Shown here: piece after piece, positions 34,159 through 42,117 of the stretch
Numbering within the stretch: position 1 is the first letter of the stretch
How the letters are laid out: each line of letters opens with the position of its first letter
DNA from: Clostridia bacterium
GTDB taxonomy: Bacteria > Bacillota > Clostridia > Oscillospirales > Butyricicoccaceae
Length of the DNA: 57,266 nt
NCBI GenBank assembly: GCA_017408985.1
Contig: JAFQTO010000060.1
Location: forward strand, 1 to 57,266
Direction of reading: 5' to 3'
Position numbers and translations under genes: made by a program
Notes under the pieces: generated by a model
Seen by the model: only the letters and a program-made list of their open reading frames with translations
Databases searched by the model: none
What the model was told of the DNA's origin: nothing

Positions 34159-34265
34159 ATTATAAAATACAGTTTTGCCCAAAAGCGATTACAAAACGGT
34201 TACAATTTGGCCCTTTTGCGGAAAAATCCGGTTACATTTTTGTAACCCGGTTACATTTTGTAACC
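34159..34265 (-). promoter_or_regulatory. Second GTTACA operator block and promoter
   Basis: Reading the minus strand: GGTTACAAAATGTAACC (34265-34249), GGTTACAAAAATGTAACC (34247-34230), degenerate half sites ATTGTAACCGTTTTGTAATC (34206-34187) and TATAAT (34164-34159). Same order, spacing and most bases as 12546-12652. Confidence 0.75.
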
Positions 34266-34269
34266 TTTT

Positions 34270-34560
34270 CAGGAATGCGAAATGCGAAATGCGAAATGAA
34301 TGCAGAAGGCAGAACGCAGAATTAAGGTGTCGGCAAAGCCGACGAATTGGTTAGGGGCAGCCAAGGGCTGACCGAGCGTAAGCGAGGCGCGGTGAGTACC
34401 GCGCAAGGCGGAGGGCGGATTTATTCCGCCCGTGAGCACAAATAAATCGGGGTCCCCGCAAGACCTGTCTTGTGGGGATGTCGCTGCGCGACCGATCGAA
34501 TAGGAGTCGATATGTTTGAGCTTGCGCTCAAACTCGATATATCGCCTTCGGCGACAAGAA
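34270..34560. repeat. Hairpin mosaic R4
   Basis: Most of the 553-base gap between the lipoprotein and the AraC gene is repeats. 34272-34300 holds a GAAATGC direct repeat. Then GTCGGCaaaGCCGAC, a segment shared with R1 (GCGCGGtgagtaCCGCGC), GGGGtCCCC, CAAGACctGTCTTG, GTCGCtgCGCGAC, and the R3-like part GTCGATATGTTTGAGCttgcGCTCAAAC, TCGATAT, TCGCCttcGGCGA. Relative to R1/R2, the CGAGAC/GTCTCG stem is changed on both sides to CAAGAC/GTCTTG, preserving pairing. Confidence 0.85.
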
Positions 34561-34564
34561 CAGG

Positions 34565-34669
34565 GGGAACGGGGATTTCGTTCATATACAACTAACGCGA
34601 GGGTTGACAGTACTTTGTGTACGGCGACCTGAGCGTTAGGCAGTAGATGGGCGAAATCAGTCCGTTCCC
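34565..34669 (-). repeat. 105-base nested-hairpin element at the 3' end of the AraC gene
   Basis: Outer arms GGGAACGGGGATTTCG (34565-34580) and CGAAATCAGTCCGTTCCC (34652-34669), middle arms CTAACGC (34592-34598) and GCGTTAG (34633-34639), then a symmetric GAG/TGA internal loop, GGT/ACC and a GTAC/GTAC tip. On the minus strand it begins GTAGGGAACGG, similar in style to the GTAGGGGAGGG palindrome in the RAYT gene. It overlaps the stop codon of the regulator. Candidate MITE/REP-type element or structured RNA; no known family recognised. Confidence 0.65.
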
Positions 34670-35859
34670 TACGCCGTTCTCCGGTATTCCGTAGGGGTTT
34701 GGCCGGTATATTTTTTGAACACCTTGGAAAAATAATTCACGTCCTGAATACCGCAATACTGCGCTACCGTCTGCACCTGCAGGGCGGTCTCTTTGAGCAG
34801 GCGGCAGGCGCGGTCTATCCGTCTGCGGTTGATATGCTCGGTAAGGGTACTGCCCGTTTCTTTTTTGAACAGGTCGGACAGATAGCTGGGATTGATGTTT
34901 ATTTCCTGCGCCAGCCGTTTAAGACTCAGCTCGCCGCTTATGGACGCCTCTATATACAGCATCGCCTTCTGCACGGGGGGCGAATACCCCTCGCCGCCGT
35001 ATTTGTGCACGCTTCGGCAGTAGGTCAAAAACATCTCCTCCACCAGCTGCGGCACCTGCTTCGTGGTTGTCAGGTTTTCTATCCTTGATGCAAAGTTTGA
35101 GGATATCCTGTCGATATGATAGGGGTGTACACCGCCCTTTTCCACCGCTTTGCGCAGCAGGGTATTCATAATGATGCAGTAATTTTTCATATTGCGCACC
35201 TCTTCGGTAACGCGCTTTTCAAAGGACATAGTGTTAAACCCTCTGAGCAGCATCTGCAGTCTGCCCGTCTGCCCCGTCTGCACCGTCTGCATCAGCATAT
35301 TCTCATAGCGGTAGCGCTCCTCGATATTCTCTATCGCCCAGCGACTCTGCGCCGCCGAGTCGGCTATTTCGGCGGCTTTGACGGATGGGTCACGGTCAAC
35401 GGCGGCGCTTATCTCCTCCACCCCGTAAGCACTCGTGCCCCACAGCGTCTCAAGATAGGTATGCACCATCACGAAAACGGCGCTGTCGTCGCCCAGCAGG
35501 GGCAAAGACGCGTAATAGCGGCGAAGCATCACCGCCGCAAGGGGCGGCAGGGAGAATTTTTCTGCCGTTTCCAGCAAAAAGCTCTCGCTGACCGCCTCGG
35601 ACAGATACGGGCCGATGCACAGCACTCCCTCCCGTGTCCTCGCCAGCATATACCGACATCTGAAGCTGTCCGAAAGCAGGTACAGACAGCGGTCTTTGAG
35701 CTCGGCGAGCTTGAGCCCGGTGAGGCTGTTTTTTGTGCTGCCCAGAATATCCCGCAGTCCCGCGTCCGCCCTGCCGATATGCAGGGGAAGAGCGCAGAAG
35801 TTTATCCTGCACTTTGTCAAAAACCGATAAAAAATATCCTGCTGCGGGTTTTGTGTCAT
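34669..35859 (-). CDS. AraC-family transcriptional regulator
   Basis: 396 residues from ATG 35857-35859 (CAGGGA upstream; a GTG 13 codons earlier lacks a site). The last 100 residues are the AraC/XylS DNA-binding domain with two helix-turn-helix units: LKRLAQEININPSYLSDLFK and VAQYCGIQDVNYFSKVFKKY, ending GQTPTEYRR. The N-terminal 290 residues have no recognised sensor domain; they contain a possible PocR-like or coiled region. Divergent from a GPH sugar symporter and GH2 gene, so it probably activates them in response to the sugar. Two AAAAATATTAC direct repeats 21 bases apart lie in the shared promoter region. Confidence 0.92.
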   Translation of the reverse strand: MTQNPQQDIFYRFLTKCRINFCALPLHIGRADAGLRDILGSTKNSLTGLKLAELKDRCLYLLSDSFRCRYMLARTREGVLCIGPYLSEAVSESFLLETAEKFSLPPLAAVMLRRYYASLPLLGDDSAVFVMVHTYLETLWGTSAYGVEEISAAVDRDPSVKAAEIADSAAQSRWAIENIEERYRYENMLMQTVQTGQTGRLQMLLRGFNTMSFEKRVTEEVRNMKNYCIIMNTLLRKAVEKGGVHPYHIDRISSNFASRIENLTTTKQVPQLVEEMFLTYCRSVHKYGGEGYSPPVQKAMLYIEASISGELSLKRLAQEININPSYLSDLFKKETGSTLTEHINRRRIDRACRLLKETALQVQTVAQYCGIQDVNYFSKVFKKYTGQTPTEYRRTA

Positions 35860-35961
35860 ATTTTTCCCTGCTTTCTTGCCGATATGGTAACTTTGCACAT
35901 ATGGAAAGGGTATTATATCCCTATTATTATATAATTTTGTTGTATTTTCAATAGCAAATCC

Positions 35962-35993
35962 AAAAATATTACCATTTTACCAAAAAATATTAC
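35962..35993 (+). promoter_or_regulatory. Direct-repeat operator, candidate AraC-type binding site
   Basis: AAAAATATTAC occurs at 35962-35972 and 35983-35993, exactly 21 bases (two helical turns) apart, as expected for an AraC-family dimer. A TATAAT box lies 35 bases downstream at about 36023-36030 with a poor -35, consistent with activator dependence. Confidence 0.6.
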
Positions 35994-36076
35994 TCACGAC
36001 TTTTTTCGACCTTTGATATGATTATAATAGTGCAGTATGTCTGCGCAAAAGTACATACGTGAAAGAGGGATAACCA

Positions 36077-37651
36077 ATGGCAAAAAAGCAAGTCCAACTG
36101 GACGAAAAAGGCTTCCGCAAGTTCGGTATCCGCGACAAGCTCGCATACGCAGCAGGTGATTTCGGCTGTAATATGAGTTTTGCACTCAAGAGTACCGTTC
36201 AGACTTTCTGGCTGGTCTTTATGATGATGGAGACCGGACTCTTCTCTCTGCTTCTTCTTGCCGTTCAGGCTTGGGATGCTATCAACGACCCCCTTATCGG
36301 TTCTCTTATAGACAGCGACAAGAGAAAATACAAGATGGGCAAGTACAAGACCTACATCTTTATCGGTGCGCTGGCTCTGCTGGTAGGCGGCGCGGCAGTA
36401 TTCCTCCCCTTCCCCAACGCAAGCACGGCTGTCAAGGCTATGCTGTTCGTGCTGGGTTACGTTATCTGGGATGCCGCATACACCATGGCTAACGTTCCCT
36501 ACGGCACGATGCTCAACATCATCACCGACGATGCGGGCGAAAGAGCCCAGCTGTCGGTCTTCCGTTCCATCGGCGGCGCTGTGGGCAATCTGGTACCCGG
36601 TATCATCCTGCCTATGCTTATCTGGCAGAAGGTGACCTATGACGGCACCACCGACTTCCTCAGCCGCATCGAGATCCCCGAGGGTGCTGAGGCGGCTTTT
36701 GCTCCCGAGAACTTCCACACAAACCCCCTGACGGGCGAAGCTTACGCTATCGGTGACAAGGTGCTCTCCCCCCTGACCGGCAGTCAGATCGAAGTCCTGC
36801 TGGGCAACAAGGTGTTCTTTGCCGCTCTTATTATGGGTGTGCTGGGCTTTGCATGCTTTATGTATATGCTCAAAAACGTCACCATCCGCGGCAACGAGTA
36901 TGCACAGCTCAATCAGGAAAACGGCGGCGAGAAGATCAACCTTATAAAGTCTCTTGGCGCATTTATGCGCAACCGTCCCGCAGTCGGCTGTACCGTGGCT
37001 GCTATGGGTATGTTCCTGGGTATGCAGTCTGCCGCTACCGCTAACACCATTATGTTCGCAACACATTTCGGTCAGGCATCCATGTCCGGTCTCGTGCAGA
37101 TGGTCGGATTCTTGCCTATGTTCCTGTTTATGCCCTTTGCTACCAAGCTGGTTACCAAGTTCGGCAAGAAGGAAGTCGCCTCCGTCGGCTCTATCGCAGG
37201 CCTCATCGGCGGCGCGATCATGTGCGTATTCCCCCTCTGCCCCAAGGACATTCAGCTGATCGTCTATATGATAGGTCTGGTGTTCTTCGGTCTGGGTCTG
37301 GGCTTCTACAACTGCGTATCCTGGGCTATGATGGGCGACGCTATCGACTACAACGAGTGGAAGACCGGCAAGAGAGAGGAAAGCGTCGTGTACGCCCTGC
37401 ACTCCTTCTTCCGTAAGCTGGCTCAGGGTGTCGGCCCTGCCGCCGTTATCGCTATAATGGGCACCTCCCTCATCGGCTACAACTCCGCTCTGGGCACTAT
37501 CGGTCAGTCTGTGGAGACCGCAGGCAGACTGTGCTGGCTGGTCGCCGGTCTGTATATGTTCAGCGCTGTCTGTCAGTTCGTCGGCGTTGCCATTATCTAT
37601 AACGTGGATAAGAAGACGCTGGAAAAAATGAACAAAGAATTGGGTAGATAA
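36077..37651 (+). CDS. GPH-family glycoside-cation symporter (MFS)
   Basis: 524 residues, about twelve membrane helices. Hallmarks of the glycoside-pentoside-hexuronide family: AYAAGDFGCNMSFAL, the charged loop WDAINDPLIGSLIDSDKRKYKMGKYK and GDAIDYNEWKTGKREE. An unusual extended loop of about 60 residues (roughly 195-250) between helices six and seven is likely external. It would import a beta-glycoside or glucuronide with Na+ or H+. Followed by the GH2 enzyme after 89 bases, so uptake and cleavage are paired. GAAAGAGGG lies upstream of ATG 36077. Confidence 0.92.
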   Translation: MAKKQVQLDEKGFRKFGIRDKLAYAAGDFGCNMSFALKSTVQTFWLVFMMMETGLFSLLLLAVQAWDAINDPLIGSLIDSDKRKYKMGKYKTYIFIGALALLVGGAAVFLPFPNASTAVKAMLFVLGYVIWDAAYTMANVPYGTMLNIITDDAGERAQLSVFRSIGGAVGNLVPGIILPMLIWQKVTYDGTTDFLSRIEIPEGAEAAFAPENFHTNPLTGEAYAIGDKVLSPLTGSQIEVLLGNKVFFAALIMGVLGFACFMYMLKNVTIRGNEYAQLNQENGGEKINLIKSLGAFMRNRPAVGCTVAAMGMFLGMQSAATANTIMFATHFGQASMSGLVQMVGFLPMFLFMPFATKLVTKFGKKEVASVGSIAGLIGGAIMCVFPLCPKDIQLIVYMIGLVFFGLGLGFYNCVSWAMMGDAIDYNEWKTGKREESVVYALHSFFRKLAQGVGPAAVIAIMGTSLIGYNSALGTIGQSVETAGRLCWLVAGLYMFSAVCQFVGVAIIYNVDKKTLEKMNKELGR

Positions 37652-37654
37652 AAA

Positions 37655-37727
37655 GCTAAATTGACCGCAAGCGGTCAGCTGAATTGCACTTCGCGCAGCT
37701 AAATAAGCTGTTTCGCTAACCTTTTTA
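37655..37727. repeat. Short hairpin mosaic R6 inside the sugar operon
   Basis: AGCTAAAT-TGACCGC-aa-GCGGTCA-GCTGAAT-TGC...GCA-GCTAAAT...: two hairpins separated by the TGAAT/TAAAT linker words also used in R5, lying between the symporter and GH2 genes. Confidence 0.65.
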
Positions 37728-37740
37728 AGGAGACTATACT

Positions 37741-39996
37741 ATGAGAACTGTTGTAAACCTCAACGAAGGCTGGATATTCAAAAAAACCCAGGACACCCTG
37801 CCTACAGCTCTGCCTACCGATTGGGAGAGCGTAGACCTGCCCCATACCTGGAACGCTCAGGACGGTCAGGACGGCGGCAACGATTACTACCGCGGCAAGA
37901 GCTGCTATATGCGTATGCTCTCCAGGAGCCTGCTGCCCGAGGGCGAGGAATACTGGCTTGAGATACGCGGTGCCAACTCCAGCGCCGACGTTTACCTCAA
38001 CGGCAAGCTGCTCAAGACACATCACGGCGGTTATTCCACCTTCCGTGTCGATCTCAGCGGGGATATGGCAGAGGATAACATCCTTGCCGTTATCGTGGAC
38101 AACTCCCCCAACGAGTTCGTATATCCCCAGATGGCTGACTTTACCTTCTACGGCGGTCTGTACCGTGACGTCAACCTGATCTGCGTGGGCAAGGATCATT
38201 TTGATCTTGACTATTTCGGCGCACCCGGTATCCGCGTCACCCCCAAAATCGAGGGCAGGGACGCAGAGATCGACGTTGACGTGCGTGTCAGCCTCAAAGA
38301 GGGTCAGTCGGTGCGTTACACCGTCTGCGACGCAGACGGTCAGGTGGTGGTCACCGCCGAGGAGGCTTCTTCCCACGCAGAGCTGACCGTCAAGGACGTA
38401 CATCTGTGGCACGGCAAACGCGACCCCTATCTGTACACCTGCAAGGCAGAGCTTCTCCAGAGCGGCGAGGCAATCGACGCGGTCAGCACACGTTTCGGCT
38501 GCCGCACCTTCAAAATAGACCCCGAGGAGGGCTTCTTCCTCAACGGCGAGAGCTATCCCCTGCGCGGTGTCAGCCGTCATCAGGACAGACTGGGCGTGGG
38601 CAACGCGCTGACACGCGCTCATCACGAGGAGGACATCGACCTTATCTGCGAGGTGGGCGCCACCACCATCCGTCTGGCTCACTATCAGCACGACCAGTAC
38701 TTCTACGACCTGTGCGACGAGCGCGGTCTGGTGCTGTGGGCAGAGATCCCCTATATCTCCAAGCATATGCCCGGAGGCAGAGAGAACACGATCACCCAGA
38801 TGAACGAGCTCGTTGAGCAGAACTACAATCATCCCTCCATCGTGGTATGGGGTCTGAGCAACGAGATCGGCATCGGCGGCAGCGATCAGGATCTGCTGGA
38901 CAATCATAACATCCTCAACGATCTGTGTCACAAGCTGGACAAGACAAGGCTGACCACCGTCGCCGCTGTGTCCATGTGCAAGATCGACGATCCCTATCTG
39001 CTTATTCCCGACGTTATTTCCTATAACCATTACTTCGGCTGGTACGGCGGCGACACGAGTATGAACGGCCCGTGGTTTGACAAGTTCCACGCCGCACATC
39101 CCACCCTGCCCATCGGCTGCTCCGAATACGGCTGCGAGGCGCTCAACTGGCACACCAGCGACCCCAGACAGGGCGACTACACCGAGGAGTATCAGGCATA
39201 CTACCACGAAGAACTGATAAAGCAGCTGTTCAGCCGCAAGTATATCTGGGCGACCCACGTGTGGAATATGTTTGACTTTGGCGCCGATGCCCGTGCCGAG
39301 GGCGGCGAAAACGGACAGAATCACAAGGGTCTGGTCACCATGGACCGCAAGTACAAAAAAGACTCCTTCTACGCATACAAGGCATGGCTCAGCGATGAGA
39401 AGTTCGTGCATCTGTGCGGCAAGCGCTACGTTGACCGCGTGGAGGACGTAACTCGCGTCACCGTTTACTCCAACCTGCCCGAAGTCGAGCTGTTTGCAAA
39501 CGGCGTAAGCGTGGGCAGGAAGCAGGCTGATGATCACTTCTTCTACTTTGACGTGCCCAACGTGGGCAAGACTCAGCTCAAGGCTGTTGCAGGCGAGTTT
39601 ACCGACGAGAGCGTTATCAACAAGGTCGAAAAGTTCAACGAGGAATACCGCCTCAAGGAGCAGGGCGCTGTGCTCAACTGGTTTGACATCGACGAAGTTG
39701 AGGGCAGACTGTCCCTCAACTCCAAGATGAGCGACGTTATGGCGACTTTGCGCGGCAAGCTTATTATGATGCGTCTGATGATGAAGATGCTGGGCGGCAA
39801 GAAGAAGGGCGACAAGAAACCCAAGGTCGCAGGCTTCGAAATGACCCCCGAAATGACCGCTATGATGGGCGGCTTCACCGTGCTGAGACTGCTGACCATG
39901 GCAGGCGGATTTATGAACGTGCAGTTTACAAAAGAGCAGCTGCTGGCGCTGAATAAAAAGCTCAACCGTATCAAGGCAAAAGCAGAAAAGAAATAA
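37741..39996 (+). CDS. Glycoside hydrolase family 2 enzyme (beta-galactosidase/beta-glucuronidase type)
   Basis: 751 residues, cytoplasmic (no signal peptide). N-terminal sugar-binding jelly roll (WESVDLPHTWNAQDGQD...YYRGKSCY), Ig-like middle domain, then the TIM barrel with GVSRHQDRLGVGNALT, TTIRLAHYQHDQYFYDLCDE, the acid/base Glu375 in VWGLSNEIG and the nucleophile Glu462 in GCSEYGCEA. The last 90 residues are a Lys- and Met-rich tail (MTPEMTAMMGGFTVLRLLTM) seen at the end of some clostridial GH2 proteins. It should hydrolyse the glycoside brought in by the adjacent symporter; galactoside versus glucuronide cannot be settled from motifs. AAGGAG lies upstream of ATG 37741. Confidence 0.93.
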   Translation: MRTVVNLNEGWIFKKTQDTLPTALPTDWESVDLPHTWNAQDGQDGGNDYYRGKSCYMRMLSRSLLPEGEEYWLEIRGANSSADVYLNGKLLKTHHGGYSTFRVDLSGDMAEDNILAVIVDNSPNEFVYPQMADFTFYGGLYRDVNLICVGKDHFDLDYFGAPGIRVTPKIEGRDAEIDVDVRVSLKEGQSVRYTVCDADGQVVVTAEEASSHAELTVKDVHLWHGKRDPYLYTCKAELLQSGEAIDAVSTRFGCRTFKIDPEEGFFLNGESYPLRGVSRHQDRLGVGNALTRAHHEEDIDLICEVGATTIRLAHYQHDQYFYDLCDERGLVLWAEIPYISKHMPGGRENTITQMNELVEQNYNHPSIVVWGLSNEIGIGGSDQDLLDNHNILNDLCHKLDKTRLTTVAAVSMCKIDDPYLLIPDVISYNHYFGWYGGDTSMNGPWFDKFHAAHPTLPIGCSEYGCEALNWHTSDPRQGDYTEEYQAYYHEELIKQLFSRKYIWATHVWNMFDFGADARAEGGENGQNHKGLVTMDRKYKKDSFYAYKAWLSDEKFVHLCGKRYVDRVEDVTRVTVYSNLPEVELFANGVSVGRKQADDHFFYFDVPNVGKTQLKAVAGEFTDESVINKVEKFNEEYRLKEQGAVLNWFDIDEVEGRLSLNSKMSDVMATLRGKLIMMRLMMKMLGGKKKGDKKPKVAGFEMTPEMTAMMGGFTVLRLLTMAGGFMNVQFTKEQLLALNKKLNRIKAKAEKK

Positions 39997-40032
39997 GCAA
40001 AGATCAAGGAACGGACCGATCCTGCAAACGAT

Positions 40033-40064
40033 AAAAAACTCCCTCAGATGAGGGAGTTTTTTGA
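40033..40064. terminator. Bidirectional terminator between GH2 and oligopeptide-binding gene
   Basis: AAAACTCCCT-cagatg-AGGGAGTTTTTT type hairpin flanked by A and T runs; serves both convergent genes. Confidence 0.9.
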
Positions 40065-40095
40065 TTATATAAGCTTACAGATCGTAACCTATAAC

Positions 40096-41802
40096 TTACT
40101 TGATGGTCATATAAGCTTCGCCGAAGCCCCAACCGACGATGTAGCCGCCTGCGGGCAGGGTGATCTTCTCGTTGAACAGAACCTTGTTGGGACGCTCGTA
40201 GAGAGGAATGTTGACCAGATCGTCAAGCAGCTGCTTCTCCATCTTCTGGCACAGCTCGATAACCTTTGCGTTGTCAGCTTCCAGATCGTAGCTCATAGCC
40301 TCAGCATACCAAGCATCAAACTCGGGATTTGCATAGCAGAATCTGGGAGGAGAGTAATCGGAGCGGTAGTAGTTGAAGGTTGCGCGAGGATCGGAAGCGG
40401 AGGGCAGCAGAGAGCCCAGAGCGGTATCATAAGCGGTGGGATCTTCGGGGTTCCAACGGCGCAGCTTGGTAGCCTGGCTGGAGGGAACGGTGTGCATCTC
40501 TACGACCAGCTTGCCGCCAAAGACGTCCTTGTACTGCTTCTGCAGGATCTCAGCAGCGCCCTTGATGTGGGTTGCGGTCTCGGAGAACAGGATTCTCATG
40601 GTGTTACCGGTGATGCCGGTCTTCTCGTATGCCTTGGTCAGATACTCGTTAGCCTTCTTGGCGTCGAAGATCTTGGTGCCGTCGGGTACGTAGTCAGCGG
40701 GGATCTCAACGAATGCCTGGCCGGTTGCGGGGTTGGCAACGACAGCCTTACGCATCAGACGGGATGCGGTGTGAACGCCCAGAGTATCAGCGATCTCTAC
40801 GCGGTCAGCGCCCCAGTACAGAGCCTGGCGGTAGTTCAGGTCGCCCAGCAGGCCGTTGTAGTTGGGGTTGCCCAGGTTGACCATAAAGTACATCAGAGAG
40901 TCGTTGAAGTACTCATAGATACGGGGATCATCTTCGTATGCTTCCCAATCGGTGTAAGCAACGTCGACCTTGTCAATCTCGCCCTTTTCGAACAGCTGCA
41001 GAGCAGTGTTGGCATCGGGTACGCAGGTGTAGGTGATACCCTCAATGAGAATATCATCAGCGTGAGGATAATCGGGGTTACGGGTCAGAACGTACTTAGC
41101 ATCGGGGATCCACTCGGTGAGGATGAAACGGCCGCAAGCGGGGGAAGTTGCAACGTCGGTACCGTAGTTGGAGGTGCCGTCGCCCATTGCGCCTGCCTCA
41201 AATACGGTCTTGTTGATGATGTTGCGGTTAACGGCACGGATAGCATCGGAAACGCCGGGCAGAGGAGTGGTGAAGGTGCACTGGAAGGTGTAGTCGTCGA
41301 TCTTCTTGTATCCGACGTCTGCCCAGTCGGTAACTTCGCCCATCTGATACTCGTAGATGTTAACGAGAACACCGTAGGAGCTCTTGGTCATAGTAGAAGC
41401 GGACAGGTTCTGTGCTACGGGGTTTGCGTACTCTTTGAAGGTGAACTCCCAATCGTCAACGGTGATCTTGTCGCCGTTGGTCCAGGTCATATCCTTCAGG
41501 ATCTTGTACTCCCAGACGTAGCCGTCAGCATCGACCTGCTTGGGCATCTCTGCTGCCAGATCGGTAGCCCATTCCCAGCCGTCCTTGTCCTTGTTGAGGA
41601 TCTGGCGGTAGAGAGCGCCGGTGATGTACTCGATCAGAGTCCAGGGGTTAGTGTCCTGGGTGACCAGGGGGTTAACTGTGGGGGGTGCGGAGGTGAAGTA
41701 GCTGTTGAACCAGCCGTTGGGCTCAACTTCTTTTTTGTTACAGCCTGCAAAAGCAGCAACTACCATAACAATCGCGAGGGCAAGTGCCAAATATTTCTTC
41801 AT
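40096..41802 (-). CDS. ABC transporter substrate-binding lipoprotein, oligopeptide (family 5) type
   Basis: 568 residues. Lipoprotein signal MKKYLALALAIVMVVAAFAGC followed by NKKE. Family 5 features: TSAPPTVNPLVTQDTNPW, LYRQILNKDKDGWEWATDLAAEMP, TWTNGDKITVDDWEFTFKEY, and GRFILTEWIPDAKYVLTRNPDY. It binds peptides or similar ligands at the cell surface. It is an orphan: no OppBCDF permease or ATPase genes are near, so it must share a transporter encoded elsewhere or act in peptide sensing. It has its own promoter and is isolated by terminators on both sides. Confidence 0.92.
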   Translation of the reverse strand: MKKYLALALAIVMVVAAFAGCNKKEVEPNGWFNSYFTSAPPTVNPLVTQDTNPWTLIEYITGALYRQILNKDKDGWEWATDLAAEMPKQVDADGYVWEYKILKDMTWTNGDKITVDDWEFTFKEYANPVAQNLSASTMTKSSYGVLVNIYEYQMGEVTDWADVGYKKIDDYTFQCTFTTPLPGVSDAIRAVNRNIINKTVFEAGAMGDGTSNYGTDVATSPACGRFILTEWIPDAKYVLTRNPDYPHADDILIEGITYTCVPDANTALQLFEKGEIDKVDVAYTDWEAYEDDPRIYEYFNDSLMYFMVNLGNPNYNGLLGDLNYRQALYWGADRVEIADTLGVHTASRLMRKAVVANPATGQAFVEIPADYVPDGTKIFDAKKANEYLTKAYEKTGITGNTMRILFSETATHIKGAAEILQKQYKDVFGGKLVVEMHTVPSSQATKLRRWNPEDPTAYDTALGSLLPSASDPRATFNYYRSDYSPPRFCYANPEFDAWYAEAMSYDLEADNAKVIELCQKMEKQLLDDLVNIPLYERPNKVLFNEKITLPAGGYIVGWGFGEAYMTIK

Positions 41803-41848
41803 AGTCTTTTCCTCCTTATTTTATTAAGCCTTGGCTAAGCTTATTGTT

Positions 41849-41877
41849 ATTTTACTACTGTGTAAATTTTTTGTCAA
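41849..41877 (-). promoter_or_regulatory. Sigma-A promoter of the oligopeptide-binding gene
   Basis: Minus strand TTGACA (41877-41872), 17-base spacer, TAAAAT (41854-41849). The rest of the 315-base gap 41803-42117 holds only this and the terminator at 42001-42030. Confidence 0.82.
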
Positions 41878-42000
41878 TTCGTACATTTAACATATATTAT
41901 GAGGATTTTTTGGTGATTTTGCACAATTTTCCACTCCCCCTATCGTCAATATAGTCCAAATTTACCCCCTCAAGCACTCCAAAACCCACCGTTTTTATGC

Positions 42001-42030
42001 AAAAAAGGTGCCCCCAAAACCGGGGACACC
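42001..42030 (-). terminator. Terminator of the serine hydrolase gene
   Basis: Minus strand GGTGTCCCCGG-tttt-GGGGGCACC followed by TTTTTT; one mismatch in the stem. Confidence 0.85.
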
Positions 42031-42117
42031 GATAAGATCAATTACGAAAACTCAAATTCTCCGAAGCAACTTTCTTAATTCAGCATACTCGGGGGGGAAT
42101 GGGTCTCGCGTTTTATT

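Noticed and set aside
34565-34669. HEARO/omega-RNA or group II intron fragment
   Set aside because: Arm sizes and internal motifs do not match any consensus I can recall, and no IscB/TnpB or intron-encoded protein is nearby.
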